Of a DNA stretch of 39,193 nucleotides, positions 36,026 through 39,193 are shown piece after piece. The translations under genes were made by a program, and so were the position numbers. A model generated the notes under the pieces. That model saw only the letters and a list, made by a program, of their open reading frames with translations. It ran no database searches and was not told the DNA's origin. The stretch is from Verrucomicrobiales bacterium (GTDB lineage: Bacteria; Verrucomicrobiota; Verrucomicrobiia; Limisphaerales; JAQGOY01), in the NCBI GenBank assembly GCA_028293375.1, contig JAQGOY010000114.1, forward strand, positions 1-39,193, given 5' to 3'. Numbering within the stretch: position 1 is the stretch's first letter; every line of letters starts with the position of its first letter.

Positions 36026-37129
36026 TTATTTCTCATCGAGCAATTTCTTGATCTCGGCTTCCAGATCTCCGCGAAAATCACGAGTTCTTACAATCCCCTT
36101 TTTATCGATTAACCAAACCGAAGGTATTCCTTCGACCCCAAATTCCTTTACGAATTGGTTGTTCTGCCAGGATCCCTCGAAGTACTGCGGCCACGACATT
36201 TTTTTCTTTTTCAGGAAGGATGTCAGCTCATCTTTATCTTCATCAAGGCTTATTCCAATGATCTCCATCCCTTTTTCATGGAGTTTGTCATAGATGTCGA
36301 TTACCTCAGGAAGAGCTGCCATGCACGGTCCGCACCATGTGGCCCAAAAGTCGACCATTACCACTTTTCCCTTCAGCAACGATATGTCCACCGCTCTGCC
36401 ATCCACCGCTGCAAACTTCAACGTCATCGGTTTGCCAATGGCCTCAGACTTTTTCAGGATCGACGCAGCGAATTCCTTGAATTTCTCCGGGGCAGAACTT
36501 TTCAGGACTTTATTGGCGATGGCGATGCCGTCCGCTCCCGGCAAGACGGCTATGCTCAGCAGGAATCGGTATGATGCCGGGGTATCAGGATGCGCTATTT
36601 GAAAAGCCTCTCCCAGTTCCATGAGTTTTTGGATTGTCGGCGCTGGCTGTGCGGGGTCGAATCCTTTCATGGTATCGCGAAAAAGTTTTTCCATTTCCAC
36701 ATCCAAAGGATCAACCGCAGCTGGTGCTTCCGCAGCGTCCGCGATGGAAGCTGTACTGGGGGCTCCCAGGTTTTTTGCATTAATGCGCATCGCCTTTTCA
36801 AGAGCAGTAGCATCCGGAAGGTGATTTGAATTTGGAAAACGAGCGGCAAAGTCTTTTGCACTTTCTGCAACCGCTTCGGCTTTTTTTGCCATCTCCAGTC
36901 GAAACTCATTTTGTTGTTCAGCAGTCGGCGGGGTTGTTTGCCATTCAGCGGGATATGCAGGGGCACGTTTTGACTTTTGCAGCGCGGCCCATGCCGTGAC
37001 TTCATCGTTGGTTCCAGCGGTTGCTGCTACTATCGTCGCATTTGTCGAGGTGGCCTGGGCGGCCATGATTTTGGGGCTGACTGCTGTGGCTAAAATCGCT
37101 GCCGATAAAAACAGGAGTCTGCATTTCAT
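36026..37129 (-). CDS. Exported TlpA-family thioredoxin-like protein
   Basis: This 367-residue protein has a signal peptide (about 1-23, ending MAAQA). An alanine-rich helical domain (about 40-230) follows, then a C-terminal thioredoxin fold (about 235-367). The redox centre is WCGPC (265-269) in VVMVDFWATWCGPCMAALPEV, and the cis-proline is in EGIPSVWLID. TlpA/ResA-type proteins reduce disulfides outside the cytoplasm, for example for cytochrome c maturation. That fits the several c-type cytochromes encoded in this window, although they are not in the same operon. It starts three bases after the stop of the DR2241-like gene, so it is the last gene of an MscS-DR2241-TlpA operon. The helical domain has no recognised function. 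Confidence 0.92.
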   Translation of the reverse strand: MKCRLLFLSAAILATAVSPKIMAAQATSTNATIVAATAGTNDEVTAWAALQKSKRAPAYPAEWQTTPPTAEQQNEFRLEMAKKAEAVAESAKDFAARFPNSNHLPDATALEKAMRINAKNLGAPSTASIADAAEAPAAVDPLDVEMEKLFRDTMKGFDPAQPAPTIQKLMELGEAFQIAHPDTPASYRFLLSIAVLPGADGIAIANKVLKSSAPEKFKEFAASILKKSEAIGKPMTLKFAAVDGRAVDISLLKGKVVMVDFWATWCGPCMAALPEVIDIYDKLHEKGMEIIGISLDEDKDELTSFLKKKKMSWPQYFEGSWQNNQFVKEFGVEGIPSVWLIDKKGIVRTRDFRGDLEAEIKKLLDEK

Positions 37130-37132
37130 AAT

Positions 37133-37900
37133 TTATATTTCCAGTGCGGCGTTTATCTTGGCCTCTGCCAGTAACAGGCGTCTTTTATTGAGGTCGTCTG
37201 AAAAGTCGGCGACTTTCGAGAGGGTAAGCGAACTTAGACGAAATTCCAACGCCTTCTTGATGGTCATTAAATCGCTGGCCGTAAGGGGATTGCATCCGCG
37301 TTGTTCATCGTTCATTCTGGCTGTTTTTCTGGCGAATTCCAGCATCAGCGCGCAAGGCTCGAAACACGGGATATTGTGAACAATGGATTCAGCTCGTGCC
37401 GAGTTCACATCCCAAAGTCTGGTTTTTAAACAAACCCTATGGTCACAACAGGCAACCATGACCGGTAAAACTTCAGCATCCGTAAGTTGGGTGGAGATAC
37501 GATACATCCCAGTCTGGCGAGATGTAAATGCTCGGTAGGAAGTAACCAATTCAGCACCACTGTGATTCATGAAATGATAGAGATCGGCCACCGCTCCCGG
37601 ATAAACCGTATTCAGGACCAGGTCCAGTTCACTGTCCGTCGGTTCAGCATACCAACCCAATTGGAGATCCGGAGCCGATTTCAGCGGTCGAAAAGCGCCC
37701 GACTCATTGGATTGAACCAACGCTCGAAGTTCCGGTATTGACAGTTTTTTTAGCTTGTCCACTGCCGTCTCTAAATCTGCTTCATGGCGAACCTGCAGGC
37801 TGCTTCGACGTGTGATTACGATTTGGCCAATCCGGAAAGTTCCTCTCAGTTCCTTCAAAAGCCATGCGATGGCAGGATTTTGTGGCGCACTGGGAATCAT
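37133..37900 (-). CDS. DR2241-like putative 4Fe-4S protein
   Basis: This 255-residue cytoplasmic protein lacks a signal peptide or membrane helix. The central region contains RQTGMYRISTQL (128-139), and a cysteine set follows: C151, C152 and C157 in ACCDHRVCLKTRLWD, then C179 and C183 in NIPCFEPCALMLEFAR. This RQxGMY / C..C / IPCxEPC pattern resembles the DR2241 family, in which four such cysteines are thought to hold a 4Fe-4S cluster. Some relatives are fused to a CbiX-type chelatase; no chelatase is present here. Assignment is from memory of the motif and is moderate. The ATG overlaps the MscS stop (ATGA) and the TlpA gene starts three bases after it, so it is the middle of a tight operon. 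Confidence 0.6.
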   Translation of the reverse strand: MIPSAPQNPAIAWLLKELRGTFRIGQIVITRRSSLQVRHEADLETAVDKLKKLSIPELRALVQSNESGAFRPLKSAPDLQLGWYAEPTDSELDLVLNTVYPGAVADLYHFMNHSGAELVTSYRAFTSRQTGMYRISTQLTDAEVLPVMVACCDHRVCLKTRLWDVNSARAESIVHNIPCFEPCALMLEFARKTARMNDEQRGCNPLTASDLMTIKKALEFRLSSLTLSKVADFSDDLNKRRLLLAEAKINAALEI

Positions 37901-39193
37901 GCGGGATTCGTAGGCAATGTTTTATTTTCGGGAGACGAGTTTGCGGTAACCCAGGCCGAATCCTGGCGCATGTAAACAGTCTGGCTCGGGAAGGCAAATT
38001 GAATCTTCTCTTCGTCAAACTTCGCTTTGAGTTTCAAGTGAAGCCCCTGCATCCCTGCGGAATATTCCTTGAAATCGGTTCCGTTCCACCAGTGCACTAC
38101 CAAAATATTCAACGCCGAGTCTCCAAACCGATTGAACGCCACCAGCAAATCGCAGGTCATCGGGTGACCCTTATAGTTTTCTTCCAATATCTCGATTGCG
38201 CGCCGGATTTGAACCGCAGGGGTATCATAAGTGATCCCGATATTCATCTCCGTCTTGATGTTTGGTCGGCGACTGATGTTTGTAATGGTCGCATTGCCCA
38301 TGGTTTTGTTGGGGACCGTGATTAAGAATCCGTCCAGGTTCCTCACACGAGTGCTTCGAATGCCGATGGTCTCCACCACTCCATCCACGTCGGTAAGTTT
38401 AACCCGATCTCCCACGCGGAATGGTTTATCGACAAACACCGCTACGGCTCCGAACAAATTTGCCAAGGTATCCTGCGCTGCAAGCCCCAATGCCAGAGAG
38501 GCGATGGAAAGCGATGCAATCACGCTACGGATATTGATACCCAGCAAATTGTCGGAAGTAACCAAAACAACCAGGATCACCACAAAAACCTTTAACGAAG
38601 TGGAGATCAGCGGGAAAAGTTGTGCGTCGAAAACCTTATCTTCCTTGGCCCTGCCTCGTGTTTTCAAAACGGCAATCAAGAGGTCAATCGCTTTCATTGA
38701 GGCCATCGTCAGCACGATTGCCAGCACTACTGCCAGCCCCTTGGTCACTAGATTTTCAAGCCAAACAGGCCAGGCATAAAATTGCAGCCCAAGATAAAGG
38801 AAAAAAAGAAAGGAGAGAATCTTGATCGGACCTTTAAGGAAATCGACCAGGTAATCATCCCATTTTGCCTCCGTCTTCTCAGCCCACTTCTTGAGATACA
38901 CTCGTATGACAAAACAAATAGTTTTTGCCAGATAGTAGGAAATAATGACATAAATGAGGCTGGCCAGGTACTGCCATAGGGGCAATTCATTCAGCTCCTT
39001 GGTGAGAAAGTCAACACGGTCCAGCCCGAAGGTGAAGTAGCTGTTGGAAATATGTACCCTAATGTTAACCGGTTTGGATTCGCTTTGGACTCCGTTTTTG
39101 CCCGTCATTTTCGCGGTCAAATGGATGTTTCCCGCTGGAATTTTGATCCACAAAAAAGAAAACGGGGCATTGGTGGCCAATCCTATTTTTTTG
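37897..39193 (-). CDS. MscS-family mechanosensitive channel with N-terminal Ig-like domain (5' end missing)
   Basis: The frame is open to the window edge, so the N-terminus is outside; a TTG at 39178-39180 is unlikely to be the start. The first roughly 55 visible residues (IGLATNAPFSFLWIKIPAG, then LTAKMTG and SKPVNIRV) match the repeat pattern of bacterial Ig-like (Big_7-type) domains of secreted Verrucomicrobia proteins. Three or four membrane helices follow, then the MscS pore helix and beta domain: SLSIASLALGLAAQDTLANLFG, VFVDKPFRVGDRVKL, RNLDGFLITVPN, and a C-terminal alpha/beta region. MscS channels release solutes on membrane tension. An exterior Ig domain is not typical. It is cotranslated with the DR2241-like gene. 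Confidence 0.85.
   Translation of the reverse strand, partial: KKIGLATNAPFSFLWIKIPAGNIHLTAKMTGKNGVQSESKPVNIRVHISNSYFTFGLDRVDFLTKELNELPLWQYLASLIYVIISYYLAKTICFVIRVYLKKWAEKTEAKWDDYLVDFLKGPIKILSFLFFLYLGLQFYAWPVWLENLVTKGLAVVLAIVLTMASMKAIDLLIAVLKTRGRAKEDKVFDAQLFPLISTSLKVFVVILVVLVTSDNLLGINIRSVIASLSIASLALGLAAQDTLANLFGAVAVFVDKPFRVGDRVKLTDVDGVVETIGIRSTRVRNLDGFLITVPNKTMGNATITNISRRPNIKTEMNIGITYDTPAVQIRRAIEILEENYKGHPMTCDLLVAFNRFGDSALNILVVHWWNGTDFKEYSAGMQGLHLKLKAKFDEEKIQFAFPSQTVYMRQDSAWVTANSSPENKTLPTNPA

Noticed and set aside
39178-39180. TTG as the start codon of the MscS-type gene
   Set aside because: The frame stays open to the window edge and the codons on both sides belong to one Ig-like pattern, so the true start is most likely outside.

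Overview
The window looks like chromosomal DNA of a soil- or freshwater-type verrucomicrobium, most like the Pedosphaera/Limisphaerales group. This is inferred from gene content, not from a database match. Three protein types typical of the Planctomycetes-Verrucomicrobia superphylum support it: a large PVC-type haem-binding protein with beta-propeller and HEAT repeats, a DUF1080 protein, and a secreted fusion of two cytochrome domains with a SUMF1 domain. A Tat-exported Gfo/Idh/MocA oxidoreductase, two PQQ-propeller proteins and a bacterial Ig-like domain fit the same picture. Coding density is high, ATGA start/stop overlaps are frequent, and Shine-Dalgarno sequences are scarce. I see no rRNA, tRNA, CRISPR array, insertion sequence or phage gene.

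Left part (1-11.3 kb). The 5' end of mreB lies on the minus strand at the very edge. Next come a secreted polysaccharide-deacetylase-like protein (minus) and a 517-base gap without a convincing gene. A seven-gene plus-strand transport operon follows (2222-11273): a Yip1-like membrane protein, a MacA-type adaptor, a stand-alone MacB/LolD-type ATPase, two separate MacB-type permeases, and two type I ABC exporter half-transporters. The two half-transporters carry complementary degenerate motifs expected of an asymmetric heterodimer.

Middle (11.3-25 kb). A minus-strand PVC haem protein is followed by a divergent SUI1/FKBP pair, a strongly disordered R/D/E/N-rich protein, and a carbohydrate-type group: DUF1080 protein, cytochrome-SUMF1 fusion and Gfo/Idh/MocA oxidoreductase. 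A cytochrome P450, a single-domain response regulator and a secreted PQQ-propeller protein complete this part.

Right part (25-39.2 kb). A small PadR regulator has a 21-base palindrome inside its own promoter spacer and is translationally coupled to a polytopic membrane protein with a HAAS/permease-prefix helical domain. Next are a secreted GH32 fructan hydrolase and a secreted fusion of cytochrome c, PHM-like copper monooxygenase and EF-hand. A minus-strand housekeeping run holds transaldolase, shikimate dehydrogenase, prepilin peptidase and a small membrane protein. A YkgJ-type cysteine-cluster protein, an Rrf2 regulator and a membrane-anchored PQQ propeller come next. The window ends in a tight minus-strand operon: an MscS channel preceded by an Ig-like domain (5' end cut by the window), a DR2241-like putative 4Fe-4S protein and a TlpA-type thioredoxin.

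The least familiar arrangements are this last operon, the PadR/membrane-sensor pair with its nested operator, and the large disordered protein.
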